Counted from the stretch's first letter, positions 10,701 through 19,819 are shown. The stretch: 64,000 bases of DNA from Nostoc desertorum CM1-VF14 (GCA_019359245.1 JAHHHR010000013.1:62001-126000), one strand, 5' to 3'. Program-made: numbers and translations. Notes: generated by a model from the letters alone, not told the origin.

Positions 10701-11400
10701 CGTTATCTAAAATCAACAGACACCGCTGCGATCGCAAATACTGCATCAATAAGACAAGCTTTTCGTCGAGCGTAGCAGGGATGATCGGATCATCTCCGTG
10801 AAGCGGCATCAAAAATTTCAGCAGGCTGGTCAGGAGTTGGTCAAACGAGGGTGCGTTGGCAAGCGATCGCCATACCACAATCTCAAACTCAGACTGCATC
10901 TGTAGCGCTGCTTTTACCGCAATTGTACTTTTGCCAATCCCACCAATCCCCAGCAGCCCAACCACGCGAGAGCGTTGGGTGACTATCCACTGCCAAAGTT
11001 GCGCCAATTCGGTTTCACGACCATAAAACACCCTAGCATCAACCGCGTTATCCCAGTCTTGTTGCGGATCTTCTCGCTGCGACTCTAACGTTTTAGAGGC
11101 TGCGGCAGGGGGTGCATAATCATCCTTTGTGAGTTCCAGCCCAAATGCCTGAAAAAGGATCTCTAGCGACTGCCGGTCCACACCAAGTTCGCGATTAAGG
11201 ATTCGGGCGAGGGTATTGAGTGATAGTCCTGTGCGTTCGTTTAGATCCTCCTGTGTGAACCGCTTACTCCAGGTTTCCTCCGATTCTGCCTGCTGTTTTG
11301 CCGCTTGAAATCGCTGCCATCCATGAGGCGACAGAATGACTCCTCTGACTCGTGCCGAGGCAACTCTACTGCGTTTGGATTTTTTGGCATTGGCATCCAT
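7717..11400 (-). CDS. STAND NTPase: HTH-like N-terminus, NB-ARC, 14 WD40 repeats
   Basis: The protein is 1227 residues when started at the ATG at 11400; an upstream in-frame ATG at 11472 lies inside a repeated upstream segment and is less likely. Residues 25-95 form a helical region with a helix-turn-helix look ([20 protein letters not shown]). The NB-ARC ATPase has Walker [10 protein letters not shown] at 151-159 and Walker B LLILDN near 230. A helical linker follows, then 14 WD40 repeats from about residue 575, which is two complete seven-bladed propellers. Such STAND proteins are ATP-driven switches in signalling, and some act in phage defence; the ligand here is unknown. Parts of this gene and its upstream region are duplicated at 12383-12951 and 13899-14043. 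Confidence 0.9.
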   Translation of the reverse strand: MDANAKKSKRSRVASARVRGVILSPHGWQRFQAAKQQAESEETWSKRFTQEDLNERTGLSLNTLARILNRELGVDRQSLEILFQAFGLELTKDDYAPPAAASKTLESQREDPQQDWDNAVDARVFYGRETELAQLWQWIVTQRSRVVGLLGIGGIGKSTIAVKAALQMQSEFEIVVWRSLANAPSFDQLLTSLLKFLMPLHGDDPIIPATLDEKLVLLMQYLRSQRCLLILDNAETILHSEQVGQWQSGYEAYGQFLRTLGETPHQSCCLLTSREKPREIALMEGEQSVVRSLLLGGLTPNDGRAIFRQKGAFTGSEAQWQTLINHYGGNPLALKLVAAATQDLFNGSVAEVLTYLEQGVFVFEDIRDLLARQFNRLSVEEQKILYWFAIHREPVAIAEIRENVIGAVPQQTVPQQVNSLLRRSLLEKTDGLFFLQPVVMEYVTERLIQQVCTEFTTRQLDVWQSHSLIRVQAKDYIREMQLRFIVQPVMEWLLSSYRNVSEVADRARLLLAQQRQQPEYGAGYAAGNLINLLVQLKVDLQGSDFSFLVVRQADLRQVNLVGVSFQNSNLATSLFSETLGVATSVDISPDGQVFAVGDIRGLVYLWNVTSNQLLATFEGHSGGVWAVAFSPDGTTLASAGNDTVVRLWNVQTGECLQVLAGHTGRIWSLSFNANRQWLASGSDDQTVRVWNLQGDCLHVLKGHTKNVYSVHFSPNHPTLASGSNDTSIRIWDVETGKCLNVLQGNSSGVRCVRYNPDGQRLASGGLDGCIQLWNYPFNSKTHSPNLEFKLLRGHTNWVRNIVFSPEGGTLVSGSDDGTLRLWNVQDGHCTNILGEHTGSALALAISTDGQVLISANQDRTVRLWQMPSVQSLKTLSGYTYGEHALSFSPVTVTADQKQNGSAPAGTEPSTQLLASSSSQTGTIHLWQWQVDRDPLSSPPWKTIYRENSQISNLSFSPDGQTIASNGQDGSIFLWDVQTGQGDRWIAHDAPVLVVRFNPVGQTLASSSYDRTVRLWDVKTHQCLQVLQGHQSSIRAIAFDSQGQTLASGSYDQTIRLWDAQTGDCLRVLEGHKGGVYTLAFHPTEPILASGSFDQTIRLWDVQSGACLRILQGHTSIAFTIAISPDGQTLASGSDDQTVRLWNLKTGECLHVMYEQTSWIASVIFSADSQFLLSGSFDRTIKMWDVATGRCIKTLMGDRLYEGMNIQGATGLTTAQKAILKALGAISR

Positions 11401-11419
11401 AAGCAAATTGCCGATTTTA

Positions 11420-11564
11420 GGGCAAAGCGAGTCTTTTTTATAACGGGCTGCATCCTTTCGGGCGAATTGCAAACCACTGAATCAGGGTCTTTTTTCCTGA
11501 AGAATACCACGCTTGATGATAAGTTGTAGCTTTGACTCAAGGAACTTGCCTGGGCTAAATGGAA
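11420..11564. repeat. Upstream direct repeat, copy 1 (145 bp)
   Basis: This segment aligns base-for-base in length with 13899-14043, with scattered substitutions. It lies just upstream of the start of the NB-ARC/WD40 gene, so it probably carries that gene's promoter. The second copy lies downstream of the broken NB-ARC fragment, showing that gene and promoter were duplicated together. Confidence 0.85.
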
Positions 11565-11569
11565 ACGGC

Positions 11570-11760
11570 ACCAGCGTAAAACCTTCTCTACGAGAGGCTG
11601 TGCCCTAAGCGAAGCTATGCCGCAGGCTTTATGGCATAGCTTCGCGTAGAGCAAAGCGATAGTGTTAGTGGTAGCGACGTTAGGAGCGTTGGCGCTACTA
11701 GCCAAGCTGATCGCCTTAACTGGGCCGCTTAACTGGCGGATATTGAGTGGTGCAATTTGA
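11570..11760. other. Non-coding gap with Nostoc palindromic repeat
   Basis: 11585-11655 contains an imperfect palindrome around GCGAAGCTATGCC and GGCATAGCTTCGC, a dispersed repeat also seen near 20980-21035. Nothing else is recognisable before the cupin gene. Confidence 0.55.
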
Positions 11761-11825
11761 AGAAATTTTGCAAACTAAGTTCATGTCGCAACAGCTTACG
11801 CCATAAGCTATTTAGGAGAAAAGCC

Positions 11826-12338
11826 ATGAACGAAACAATCTCTGTCAATGTCCAAGCTACATTAGTTCAGCCTGGTAAGGGTTCCACATATTTAGTCCTG
11901 GGTGACTTATACACCTTTCTCGCTGTGGGAAAAGATACGGGCGGAACCTATTCGTTATACGAGATAGTGATGCAACCGCAAAGCACTACACCACCCCACA
12001 GCCACGACCAAGCGGCTGAATCCCACTATATTCTTGAGGGTGAGGTTGAGTACCAGTTTGACGAACAAACTACTGTCGCAACTCAAGGAACCTACCTCTC
12101 CTTTCCCAAAGGTTTGCGCCACGGTTTCAAGAACGTCGGGTCAAAGCCTGCAAAAGTGTTGGTGATAGCGACACCTTCTGGGCCTGAGCAGTTTTTTGCA
12201 GAAGTAGGCCAGCTAGTGAACCTGCCAATGAACCCTGAACAAGAGCGCAATCAAAACCGCCCCCCTAGTCCCGCCGACATCGAAAAGGCCGTTGAAATCG
12301 CTTCGACGAAGTATGGGATAAAATTTCCCCTATCCTAA
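11826..12338 (+). CDS. Cupin-domain protein
   Basis: This is a 170-residue single-domain cupin. Metal-binding cupin motif 1 is visible as PPHSHDQAAESHYILEGEV near residues 57-75, and the second motif as PKGLRHGFKNVG. The ATG at 11826 has TAGGAGA 7 bases upstream; a longer frame from 11757 has no ribosome site. Family members are diverse (dioxygenases, isomerases, sensors), so the reaction is unknown. It stands alone between an NB-ARC gene and an NB-ARC fragment. Confidence 0.85.
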   Translation: MNETISVNVQATLVQPGKGSTYLVLGDLYTFLAVGKDTGGTYSLYEIVMQPQSTTPPHSHDQAAESHYILEGEVEYQFDEQTTVATQGTYLSFPKGLRHGFKNVGSKPAKVLVIATPSGPEQFFAEVGQLVNLPMNPEQERNQNRPPSPADIEKAVEIASTKYGIKFPLS

Positions 12339-12382
12339 TTGCCTAAAAGCATCGAGCCAGAGGAGTTCTTAGCAAGCCCCGC

Positions 12383-12951
12383 GCGATCGCAAATACTGCA
12401 TCAATTAAGACAAGCTTTTCATCCAGTGTTGCCGGAATGATGGGATCGTCTCCCTGAAGTGGTATGAGAAATTTCAGCAGGCTGGTCAGGAGTCCACCTA
12501 ACGAGGGTGCATTGGCAAGCGATCGCCGCTGTTAAGCATTTACTTTGCACATTGAGATCGCAGGGGGGCAGGGAGCAGGGGAGAGGGTTTGCAGCTTTTA
12601 TCACCATAAAAATGATGCAATTTAAATGACGATTAGCTTAACAAAACCTCAAACTGCATCTGTAGCGCTGCTTTTACCGCAATTGTACTTTTGCCAATCC
12701 CACCGATCCCCAGTAACCCAACCACGCGAGAGTGTTGGGTCACTATTCACTGCCAAAGTTGCGCCAATTCGGTTTCAAGACCATAAAACACCCCAGCATC
12801 AACCGCGTTATCCCAGTCTTGTTGCGGATCTTCTCGCTGCGACTCTAACGTTTTAGAGGCTGCGACAAGGGGTGCATAATCAGCCTTTGCGAGTTCCAGC
12901 CCAAATGCCTGAAAAAGGATCTCTGGCGACTGCCGATCAACTCCGAGTTCG
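12383..12951 (-). pseudogene. Fragment of a second NB-ARC/WD40 gene
   Basis: Two blocks match the intact gene on the same strand: 12383-12526 matches about 10729-10873, and about 12648-12951 matches 10887-11197. Between them about 120 bp of unrelated repeat-rich DNA replaces some 13 bp of coding sequence. A one-base insertion (TCAATTAAGAC against TCAATAAGAC) shifts the first block. Only the N-terminal linker and Walker A part of the ATPase survive. The segment ends abruptly at GAGTTCG, and the matching upstream region reappears 950 bp away at 13899. Confidence 0.88.
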
Positions 12952-12993
12952 TCTTGAACCCAACCCATTACATTCATTCAAAAGGTGATAACT

Positions 12994-13311
12994 ATGAAAC
13001 TTCAATATCGCGGTGTTAGCTACGAATACGACTCCTCGAAGCTTGAAAGCCAGAACAGAAGACAGCCCTTTAAGCAAGTTCGTGGCTCTGGTCACGCTTA
13101 TAATTTGATTTACCGTGGGGTTACCTATCGTATCGATCCGAATACAAAGCAGAGTGAAGTTCCTGTACAACCAGTAGCTTATAGATTGATCTATCGAGGA
13201 ATCGCTTACTTTGTAAATAAAACTGCACAGGGAGAAGTTAGCATAGTTACTCAACCTGCAAGCACTTCAAAACTTATCAGGTCAGAAAATATAAGAAGGA
13301 AGCATATTTAA
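12994..13311 (+). CDS. DUF4278-domain protein
   Basis: The protein has 105 residues and three copies of the DUF4278 signature YRGVxY: LQYRGVSYEYD at the start, LIYRGVTYRID mid-protein and LIYRGIAYFVN toward the end. Such proteins are small, of unknown function and almost limited to cyanobacteria. The ATG at 12994 has AAAGGTG 6 bases upstream, better than the in-frame GTG inside that ribosome site. The leader shares the 16-mer CTTGAACCCAACCCAT with the leader of the NmrA gene at 14135. With the next gene it sits inside the split NB-ARC duplication. Confidence 0.85.
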   Translation: MKLQYRGVSYEYDSSKLESQNRRQPFKQVRGSGHAYNLIYRGVTYRIDPNTKQSEVPVQPVAYRLIYRGIAYFVNKTAQGEVSIVTQPASTSKLIRSENIRRKHI

Positions 13312-13423
13312 TTGGTACAACTCAATGCTTTCTGATCCTTGAGCTTATTCTGCAATTCCTCATTCATCAATGATTGCAAGTTTTTGTCTCTACCGAACTA
13401 TTTCACAATTTGAGGTTAATTAA

Positions 13424-13537
13424 ATGACTCATATTCTCTAACTTGATGCCAGTTTCCGTGGAGATCGCTTAGTCTCCCGCACCCATGCAAAAGACTTCAT
13501 CTCAGATTGGCAACCTGCTCATCCAAACGAAGTAAAA
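13424..13537 (+). pseudogene. Azoreductase/NAD(P)H oxidoreductase N-terminal remnant
   Basis: Translated from the ATG at 13424, the frame reads MTHIL-stop-LDASFRGDR and then LVSRTHAKDFISDWQ and PAHPNEV. This is the flavodoxin-fold start of FMN-dependent NADH azoreductases (normally HIDAS-RG-RS--R). A TAA replaces codon 6, and similarity stops after about 38 codons where the next gene's start region begins. It is a truncated dead gene. Confidence 0.75.
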
Positions 13538-13539
13538 TT

Positions 13540-13875
13540 ATGCTTAAATTCAACAAAAAACTGACTACCTTAGTCTTTTTAACACTAATTGCAGCTAACT
13601 CCACTGTGCCAGCCGTTGCTACTCAAGATCAAAGCCCAGCCGAACAACTATGTCGGCTAAGACCAGGTATTCAACCTGTTTGCACAGTGTTAATAACTGC
13701 CCCAAATGGAGTCGTCATCCGCTCTGGCCCTGGTTCTAATTATCGGAGAATCGGTGTTATCCCTTACCAACATGATGTCAACGTCAGAGTAACCGAGCGT
13801 TCTCGCGAATGGGTAAAGCTTGCTGCTCGTCCTGGTTGGATTCATTCTCGCTACCTGCAAATGGCTGGGGACTGA
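13540..13875 (+). CDS. Secreted SH3b-domain protein
   Basis: The protein has 111 residues. Residues 1-25 form a signal peptide (two lysines, hydrophobic core, AVA-TQ cleavage site). The remainder is one bacterial SH3 domain: VRSGPG-type VIRSGPGSNYRRIG near 66-79, then VRVTERSREWVKLAA and GWIHSRYL. Such domains usually bind cell-wall peptides. Two Cys (LCRLRPGIQPVC) could form a disulfide. The ATG at 13540 is preferred because it opens the signal peptide; no strong ribosome site is seen. Confidence 0.82.
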   Translation: MLKFNKKLTTLVFLTLIAANSTVPAVATQDQSPAEQLCRLRPGIQPVCTVLITAPNGVVIRSGPGSNYRRIGVIPYQHDVNVRVTERSREWVKLAARPGWIHSRYLQMAGD

Positions 13876-13898
13876 AATACGCTCTCGTGCGGGAGAAA

Positions 13899-14043
13899 GG
13901 GCAAAGCGAATCTTTTTTATAACAGGCTGCATCCATTTGTCCGAATTGCAAACCACTGAATCAGTGCCTTTTTTCCTGAAAAATACCGCGCTTCACCATA
14001 AGTTGCAGCTTTAACTCAAGGAACTTGCGTGGTCTAAATGGAA
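13899..14043. repeat. Upstream direct repeat, copy 2 (145 bp)
   Basis: This is the partner of 11420-11564, with the same length and order and about 20 substitutions. In copy 1 the segment is followed by the intact NB-ARC start. Here the gene is missing, and DUF4278, the azoreductase remnant and the SH3 gene separate it from the NB-ARC fragment. Confidence 0.85.
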
Positions 14044-14134
14044 TGTCTGTTGAAGAATGAGAACAACGAAGTAAATGTCGAGTCAACGCCATCGTTGCCT
14101 TGAACCCAACCCATACCGATTCAGGAGGAATTCC

Positions 14135-15052
14135 ATGCCACAGTCAATCAACGCAGAACGGCTTATCTTAGTCACCGGAGCTACAGGCAATCAGGGAAGT
14201 GCGATCGCCCGTCATCTTTTGCAACGCGGCAATTTCAAAGTTCGCGCCTTGGTGCGTGACCCAAACAAGCCTGCATCTCTTGCCCTCCAACAAGCAGGCG
14301 CAGAACTCGTAGTCGGAGATCTCAATGATCGTGCTTCCCTCGATCGCGCTTTGCAAGGTGCCTACGGTGTTTTTTCGCTACAGATATTTCAAGATGGATT
14401 AGAAACCGAAATCCGTCAGGGCAAAGCGGTTGCAGACGCGGCTTCATCGGCGGGCATCCAGCACTTGGTCTACAGTTCGGTGGGTAGCGCCGAACGGAAC
14501 ACGGGTGTTCCGCATTTCGACAGCAAGTTTCAAGTCGAAGAATATATCCGAGCGTTGGCGAAGCCTCTCCCTGGGAGAAACGAGTTACCCTACACAATCC
14601 TGCGACCCGTTTTCTTCTTCTACAATTACAACATGATGCGCCCGATGGTTGAGACCGGAACGCTCTTTCAGCCATTGAGTCCTGAAACGAAGTTGCAGCA
14701 GCTTTCTGAAGAAGATTATGGGGAGATGGTCGCTGATGTATTCGATCGCCCCGCAGACTTCATGAACCGCGAAATTGAACTTGCCAGTGTGGACATGACC
14801 ATGCCGGAAATCACTGCTGCGTTCAGCCGTGTTTTAGGAAAAACCGTCGAATACCAACAAATTCCGTTTGAAGCGTTTGAGCAGCAAATTGGAGAGGAAT
14901 TGACTATCATGTATCGCTGGTTTGAGAACGTCGGCTACGCAGCGGATTTAGCACAGTTGAAACGTGATTTTCCTGCACCGACCGACTTTGAATCTTATTT
15001 ACGCGACCACAACTGGCAAAACCAGCCGTGCTCGCTGCCGCCAAACTTGTGA
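14135..15052 (+). CDS. NmrA-like NAD(P)-binding protein
   Basis: The protein has 305 residues and an atypical-SDR/NmrA fold. The dinucleotide-binding loop is TGATGNQGSAIARHLL near the N terminus, followed by VRALVRDPNKP, which reads the NADP phosphate, and VVGDLNDRASL. YSSVGSAERN occupies the active-site strand, but the usual catalytic Tyr-x3-Lys is not evident, as in NmrA-type redox sensors. The ATG at 14135 follows a strong AGGAGG. Likely a redox-sensing or quinone-reductase-like protein; the substrate is unknown. Confidence 0.88.
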   Translation: MPQSINAERLILVTGATGNQGSAIARHLLQRGNFKVRALVRDPNKPASLALQQAGAELVVGDLNDRASLDRALQGAYGVFSLQIFQDGLETEIRQGKAVADAASSAGIQHLVYSSVGSAERNTGVPHFDSKFQVEEYIRALAKPLPGRNELPYTILRPVFFFYNYNMMRPMVETGTLFQPLSPETKLQQLSEEDYGEMVADVFDRPADFMNREIELASVDMTMPEITAAFSRVLGKTVEYQQIPFEAFEQQIGEELTIMYRWFENVGYAADLAQLKRDFPAPTDFESYLRDHNWQNQPCSLPPNL

Positions 15053-15250
15053 AGAATGCGACTTTAAAAATCTATCCAGGCGTACCCACGGACTGACCGA
15101 CACGCACAAAGATCAACTTAACTCCGACCTTCTATCGTTCCTCAAGGACTGACACCGGACGTTGATGTAAGACATCGTTTCAGAGGGATGAACCCCGGTG
15201 TAAGCATTGTGGACTGTATTCAAAGAGATTCAATTTTAGGAGTAGAACCT

Positions 15251-16255
15251 ATGAAATTAAAGCCGATTAGTCAGCAAGTAGTCGCCATCGTTGGCGCTTC
15301 TAGTGGGATTGGCAGGGAGACAGCCCTGCGGTTTGCCAAAAAAGGGGCGAAGGTTGTTGTTGCTGCTCGTAGCGAGTCTGGGTTGGCAACGTTGGTGGAG
15401 GAGATTAAGCAGTTAGGTGGAGAAGCGATCGCGGTCGTTGCCGATGTCAGCGAATTTGAACAGGTGAAAGCGATCGCCGATCAGACCATTGCCACTTACA
15501 GGCGACTTGATACCTGGGTACATCTATCTGGAACCAGCATCGTTGCACCGTTTGACCAAATCACACCGGAAGAATTTAGAAGAGTCATTGATGTCAACCT
15601 GAATGGGCAAGCCTATGGCGCAATGGTGGCTCTACCGCACCTCAAACAAGGCGGCGGCGCACTTATTCATGTTTCCTCGTTAGCGGCGAGAGTTCCGTTT
15701 CCCTTGCAAAGTGCGTATGCAGCCTCCAAGCATGGTATAGCAGGCTTTTTGGATTCCTTGCGAATCGAATTGCAGCACCAAAAACAACCAATCAGCGTCA
15801 CGAACGTAATGCCCGCCATCACGAATACACCCATTTTCAACAAAATTCGGACGAGGATGGGAGTAGCGCCTGCCGGATTGCCGCCTTACAACAAACCCAG
15901 TACCGTTGCCGATGCCATTTTATATGTGGCTGAACATCCTACCCGTGACTTTGTTGTGGGTGATATGGGGCGAATATTAGAGATGCTGCAACGCATTGCC
16001 CCGTCGATTGTCGATCGCTTATTTCTCCAGGTTGGCTTTACCGCTCAACTGACAGGTGAGCCAAAATCGGCAGATGCCCCCGATAACCTATATGCCCCAA
16101 TCTCTGGTTACGACACTGTAGAGGGCGACTTTGGCAAGTTGAGCGTCCCCAGCTTCACGGATTGGCTCGATCGCAACCCGCCATTCAAATGGGGTACGGT
16201 AGCGATTGCCGCCGCTTTCGGATTTGCTGCCGCGTTAAGTGGATTTCCAGGGTAA
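15251..16255 (+). CDS. Short-chain dehydrogenase/reductase with C-terminal membrane segment
   Basis: This is a 334-residue classical SDR. The cofactor loop is GASSGIG (about 16-22), catalytic Ser lies in HVSSLAARVP and YAASKHG carries the Tyr-x3-Lys. The last 20 residues (KWGTVAIAAAFGFAAALSGF) form a hydrophobic tail that may anchor it to a membrane. The ATG at 15251 has TAGGAG 6 bases upstream. A fragment encoding a similar tail survives at 17327-17455. Substrate unknown. Confidence 0.88.
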   Translation: MKLKPISQQVVAIVGASSGIGRETALRFAKKGAKVVVAARSESGLATLVEEIKQLGGEAIAVVADVSEFEQVKAIADQTIATYRRLDTWVHLSGTSIVAPFDQITPEEFRRVIDVNLNGQAYGAMVALPHLKQGGGALIHVSSLAARVPFPLQSAYAASKHGIAGFLDSLRIELQHQKQPISVTNVMPAITNTPIFNKIRTRMGVAPAGLPPYNKPSTVADAILYVAEHPTRDFVVGDMGRILEMLQRIAPSIVDRLFLQVGFTAQLTGEPKSADAPDNLYAPISGYDTVEGDFGKLSVPSFTDWLDRNPPFKWGTVAIAAAFGFAAALSGFPG

Positions 16256-16277
16256 AGACCTTTAATCAAGGTATTAG

Positions 16278-16520
16278 GTTCTGCCCACATTCTGTTTCCA
16301 CGGCTATAAAGTGTTTGATTTCACTGGAAATCGTCACTTTAGATTGGTTCAAGATGAAGAAGCTTTTGCTCGTGCCAAAGAATTTATTGGTCAAGAGTTG
16401 GCCGATGGTTCCTTGCCCATTACCATTGATCGCGAATTTCAGGGGCTAGAGAAACTGCCTGAAGCTATGCAATATATGTCATCTAATCTGGCATCAGGAA
16501 AGATTGTCATCACAATTTAA
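16278..16520 (+). pseudogene. Zinc-type alcohol dehydrogenase/quinone reductase C-terminal remnant
   Basis: The open frame without a good start encodes only the end of an MDR-family protein. FARAKEFIGQELADGSL is followed by ITIDREFQGLEKLPEAMQYM and SSNLASGKIVITI, which matches the last 70 residues of NADPH:quinone reductases (usual ending YMESNQQxGKIVVTV). The catalytic and Rossmann parts are absent, so this is a 5'-truncated remnant directly behind the SDR gene. Confidence 0.78.
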
Positions 16521-16667
16521 CCCAAACAATTCTGAAAAGTCTTCTTCGGACAGTTGAAGAAGGCAGGAGGCAGAGGGCAGAAGGTTCAATTTAGAAGGGG
16601 ATTCAACGTCGTACTTAAATTGGGGCCACCAAATTTTAAATATTTTTGCATTTTGGAGAGAACGACT

Positions 16668-17321
16668 ATGGAAGGTTACGGATCAACGGGGCTTGAAGGC
16701 ATACTTCAGAAAAACTACACAGTTAAGATTAGCCAGTACATTGGCAATGGCTGGAAAACATTCAAGAAAAATCCTGGTGGGTTTGTTGGCTTTACACTTG
16801 TGGCTTTCTTGATTAACATTGCGATCGCCATAGTTAGCCAGTCTGTCACTCTGGAGTCATTCATCAGTCTCTTAATTTCTGGCCCTTTAAATGCAGGCTT
16901 TTTAATCGTGGCATTTAAACTTTTGAAAAATCGAGACACAACGTTTGGTGATTTCTTCAGGGGTTTCAATAACTACCTGCCGCTTTTCCTAGTCAGTCTC
17001 GTTTCTAGCGTGGTGATTGCTATTGGGTTATTACTGCTTCTCATTCCTGGTCTTTACCTAGCAGTCGCCTACATCTTTGCACTGCCCTTAGTACTCGAAA
17101 GGAAGATGAATTTCTGGGCTGGGATGGAGTTTAGCCGCAAGCTGATTTCCAAAAATTGGTTCTCTTTCCTTAACTTTGCTTTTGTGTTGGTACTACTAAA
17201 TCTAGCGGGTATTTTGCTGCTGGGTGTGGGTCTGCTAGTGACGATTCCGATCAGTGCTTGTGCGATCGCTGCCGCCTATGCAGACATCGTGGGTTTACCA
17301 CTTAGCAGTTCTGATTTTTAG
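16668..17321 (+). CDS. Multi-pass membrane protein, unknown function
   Basis: The 217-residue hydrophobic protein has about five or six predicted membrane segments: GFVGFTLVAFLINIAIAIV, then LLISGPLNAGFLIVAFKL, a long segment around VSSVVIAIGLLLLLIPGLY, and two near the C terminus. The opening YTVKISQYIGNGWKTFKKNP and the FLIPGLYLAVAY-like centre resemble DUF975-type integral membrane proteins. The ATG at 16668 has GGAGAG 7 bases upstream; the longer frame from 16554 is repeat-derived. Function unknown. Confidence 0.75.
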   Translation: MEGYGSTGLEGILQKNYTVKISQYIGNGWKTFKKNPGGFVGFTLVAFLINIAIAIVSQSVTLESFISLLISGPLNAGFLIVAFKLLKNRDTTFGDFFRGFNNYLPLFLVSLVSSVVIAIGLLLLLIPGLYLAVAYIFALPLVLERKMNFWAGMEFSRKLISKNWFSFLNFAFVLVLLNLAGILLLGVGLLVTIPISACAIAAAYADIVGLPLSSSDF

Positions 17322-17326
17322 AAGCG

Positions 17327-17455
17327 GCGTTAGTACCTGAGTGCCTTTGCTGGGCAAATCTGCTTAAAGAAAGTGGAAACAAGTTTAAGTGGGGCGCGAT
17401 CACAGTAGTTGCTGCCTGCGGATTGATTGCCATGCTGGGGGGCATTTCAGGCTAA
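17327..17455 (+). pseudogene. C-terminal tail of a second SDR (remnant)
   Basis: The frame ending at 17455 reads KESGNKFKWGAITVVAACG then LIAMLGGISG. It matches the membrane tail of the SDR at 15251-16255 (PPFKWGTVAIAAAFG...LSGFPG). No upstream SDR body remains. Together with the quinone reductase tail it marks a deletion scar around the membrane protein gene. Confidence 0.7.
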
Positions 17456-17488
17456 AAACCGTGTTGTCATGGTGTCGCCGAACATGGC

Positions 17489-17791
17489 ATGATGATCGGT
17501 TCCACGCTGATTAACCCCTGTAGCGTTGGCTCCATGCTAAACGCTCGGAAGCAGATAATTGCCGCCGCACTGAATGGGGATTATCGCAGTGAGCATATTT
17601 TTGTACTCCAACAAGAACTACAGCTTTACGATGTTTATCAAACTCAGATAGTCACTTGCCATCGTCAAATACAGGAGTGCTTGGCTCAAAGTGACAAAGT
17701 TAATCTCAATGAATCTCCGCTTCCGCAATCAAAGCACCCCCGCAATAAACCTCAAGGCAATGTTTTATTACTTGAGATGGTTTCAAGTTAA
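17489..17791 (+). pseudogene. IS110-family transposase internal fragment
   Basis: The stretch NGDYRSEHIFVLQQELQLYD followed by VYQTQIVTCHRQIQECL matches the central region of IS110-type DEDD transposases (commonly LxGDWRxEHLFxLxQAxxLYDFYxxQI). The catalytic N-terminal domain and the C-terminal helix-hairpin-helix are missing. It is a decayed insertion sequence. Confidence 0.7.
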
Positions 17792-17872
17792 ACAAAGTTG
17801 TATTTAAGATTACAGATAATGAAAAACTAGATTTGTGTGGAATTAATTTGTCCCGGTTATCAAGGAGTAATA

Positions 17873-18835
17873 ATGGTTTTAAGTCAATATCAACGTGCTA
17901 TAGGCGTATTTACTCATCGTCGAGATGCAGAACAGGCACTACATGAGTTGAGAGATTCTGGCTTGGCTATGGAAAAAGTATCTGTAGTTGTACAGAATAC
18001 AGACCGCAATCATGAGATTGCCGATGATGAAATTAAAGAGCGTACTGGTGATAAAGCCGACGAAGGTGCAACAGTAGGAGGACTTTCAGGGGGCGCTGTT
18101 GGTGGGTTGACTGGTTTATTAGTAGGCCTTGGTACTTTAGCAATCCCTGGAATTGGGCCAATAATGCTGGCTGGCGCAGCTGCAACTGCTTTAGTTACAA
18201 CCCTTGTTGGTGCAAGTATTGGTGCTGCTACTGGGACTTTTGCTGGTGCACTAGTTGGTTGGGGAATATCGGAAGACCAAGCTAGAGCATATAACGAGCG
18301 AGTAGAGCATGGACACTATTTCATAATCGTGGATTGTACATCTTTTGAAATTGCTAAAGTAGAAGCAATCTTACACCGTTGGGGTATTGAAGAGTTTGGC
18401 ATTTACGAGCCTCTCAATAGTGAACAACTACCCACAAATTATTTGACCACGAGCACTTCTGCAACTGCCATTACTAATAAAGGTGGGATTTTGACCAAGT
18501 ATGCTATTAGTTACTTTGATAGCATAAATAATGCTAAAATCGCAATTGACGATATGTATGCCGCAGGTTTTTCAGCAAATCAGATTTCCTTAATTTCCAA
18601 AGACTTTTCTCAATTGATTGGATCAATTGATGTTAATTTAAGTGAGCGTTTTGACGCTATGAGGCTAGGAATAGCAGATGAGTGGGCACGCTTTTACAAC
18701 GAACAAATTGATCAAGGCAATTACATACTTATTGTTAGTGGCACAGACAATGAGCTTGAATCGGCTAGCTTAATTCTAGGCAATTATGGGGTTCAAAAAT
18801 GTCAAATTTATGACCCCATGTTAATCCGTTCTTAA
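17873..18835 (+). CDS. General stress protein 17M-like (YflT) protein with glycine zipper
   Basis: The protein has 320 residues. It contains two similar modules: AIGVFTHRRDAEQALHELRD at the start and KYAISYFDSINNAKIAIDD near residue 215, each the opening of a YflT/GSP17M-type alpha-beta domain. Each module ends in ARxYNExxxxGxYxxIV. Between them lies a Gly/Ala-rich membrane-seeking region (about 75-135, GAVGGLTGLLVGLGTLA and repeated GAxxG). The ATG at 17873 has AAGGAG 5 bases upstream. In other bacteria this family is stress-induced; the molecular role is unknown. Confidence 0.83.
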   Translation: MVLSQYQRAIGVFTHRRDAEQALHELRDSGLAMEKVSVVVQNTDRNHEIADDEIKERTGDKADEGATVGGLSGGAVGGLTGLLVGLGTLAIPGIGPIMLAGAAATALVTTLVGASIGAATGTFAGALVGWGISEDQARAYNERVEHGHYFIIVDCTSFEIAKVEAILHRWGIEEFGIYEPLNSEQLPTNYLTTSTSATAITNKGGILTKYAISYFDSINNAKIAIDDMYAAGFSANQISLISKDFSQLIGSIDVNLSERFDAMRLGIADEWARFYNEQIDQGNYILIVSGTDNELESASLILGNYGVQKCQIYDPMLIRS

Positions 18836-19020
18836 AAACTAGTAACGGAAAATTTAACAATTTCGTTAAAGCAAACAAATATACAGGAATATTTTCAATC
18901 TACTCTAGTCTTTAGCTGTATCTGTTACAGATGATAATTCAAGCCAAAAACTAAGTATTTCAAAGGTGTCAAAAGAGTAAAATGCTCTCTATTAAGATTA
19001 AATAGAGCTATTATTTAATA

Positions 19021-19047
19021 ATATTCCGCCCGGAAACCGGGCGAATA
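19021..19047. terminator. Bidirectional hairpin between convergent genes
   Basis: ATTCCGCCCGG and CCGGGCGAAT pair around an AAA loop with one bulge, flanked by A/T runs on both sides. It lies between the stress-protein gene (plus) and the HMA-like gene (minus) and can serve both. Confidence 0.6.
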
Positions 19048-19113
19048 TATGACTAAGCAATTGTAATGGCTAGATTACTTCATCTAAATCTCCTCAGGAA
19101 TTTAGAAATGTAA

Positions 19114-19314
19114 TTAATAGCCTTCGATAGTATAACCAGCAGATTGAACTATTTGTTTAATTGTCTCTTCAGAAGCCGCAGCGTCTACAGTTACGTTTTT
19201 TGCATTAACATCCACATCTATTTTGGCATCAGATTCCATAGTCTGAATAGATTGAGTTACTTTCTTAGCGCACTCATCACCTTTGATATCGGGAACTTTC
19301 AATTTAATTGCCAT
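19114..19314 (-). CDS. HMA-like (heavy-metal-associated fold) protein lacking CxxC
   Basis: The 66-residue protein has the beta-alpha-beta-beta-alpha-beta pattern of copper chaperones: IKLKVPDIKGDECAKKVTQS, then a central KIDVDVNAKNVTVDA hairpin, and a closing TIKQIVQSAGY. The metal site MxCxxC is reduced to one Cys (GDEC), so classic Cu(I) binding by two thiols is unlikely. GAGGT precedes the ATG. It may bind metal in another way, act as a partner domain, or have lost the function. Confidence 0.75.
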   Translation of the reverse strand: MAIKLKVPDIKGDECAKKVTQSIQTMESDAKIDVDVNAKNVTVDAAASEETIKQIVQSAGYTIEGY

Positions 19315-19319
19315 TAGTT

Positions 19320-19819
19320 ACCTCAATAAGTCAACTGTAATTTACATCTATAAATATCGTAATGGTTGATATAATGAGCACACATCTTACTAGAGTGAGG
19401 GAGTTAGGCATCCAAAAGATAGTAATAAATAATAGGTATAGTTAAATTATTTTTGATAAATTTTGTAGGTAATGAAATTAAATAAAATGCCAAAATATAT
19501 AAAGTTATTTATGAAAATCCACTGAGTGCCACTAACTTCTAAAAACCTGTTTTTTTAGTTTTTTTAAAGACTCCAGTAGACATTGCGGATTCTCTTATAG
19601 ATGTTCTCGTTGTTCTCCCAGCACTGCTGAACATACAAGCATCTATATGTAAGTTACGAAACCTTCTTGTCTGTAATTCTCAATTTATTTTTATGCTACA
19701 GGTACTTCTGCCCAACTTTTACTGCACATATATATATTCAAAAAACAACTATCTTATGGAGTATATCGACTATGGGCTTCACAACAAAAACTTTTAGTAA
19801 TGCGATTGTAGCAGAAGTG
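19320..19819. other. AT-rich gap, no gene seen
   Basis: No frame of gene quality is present. The frame beginning ATGGGCTTC at 19771 has TGGAG upstream but gives only 22 residues and takes its stop from the adjoining MITE-like element, so it may be a gene start cut by that element. Confidence 0.5.

Noticed and set aside
11241..11705. 154-residue frame upstream of the NB-ARC gene
   Set aside because: Runs through the palindromic repeat and the antisense of the gene start; no family.
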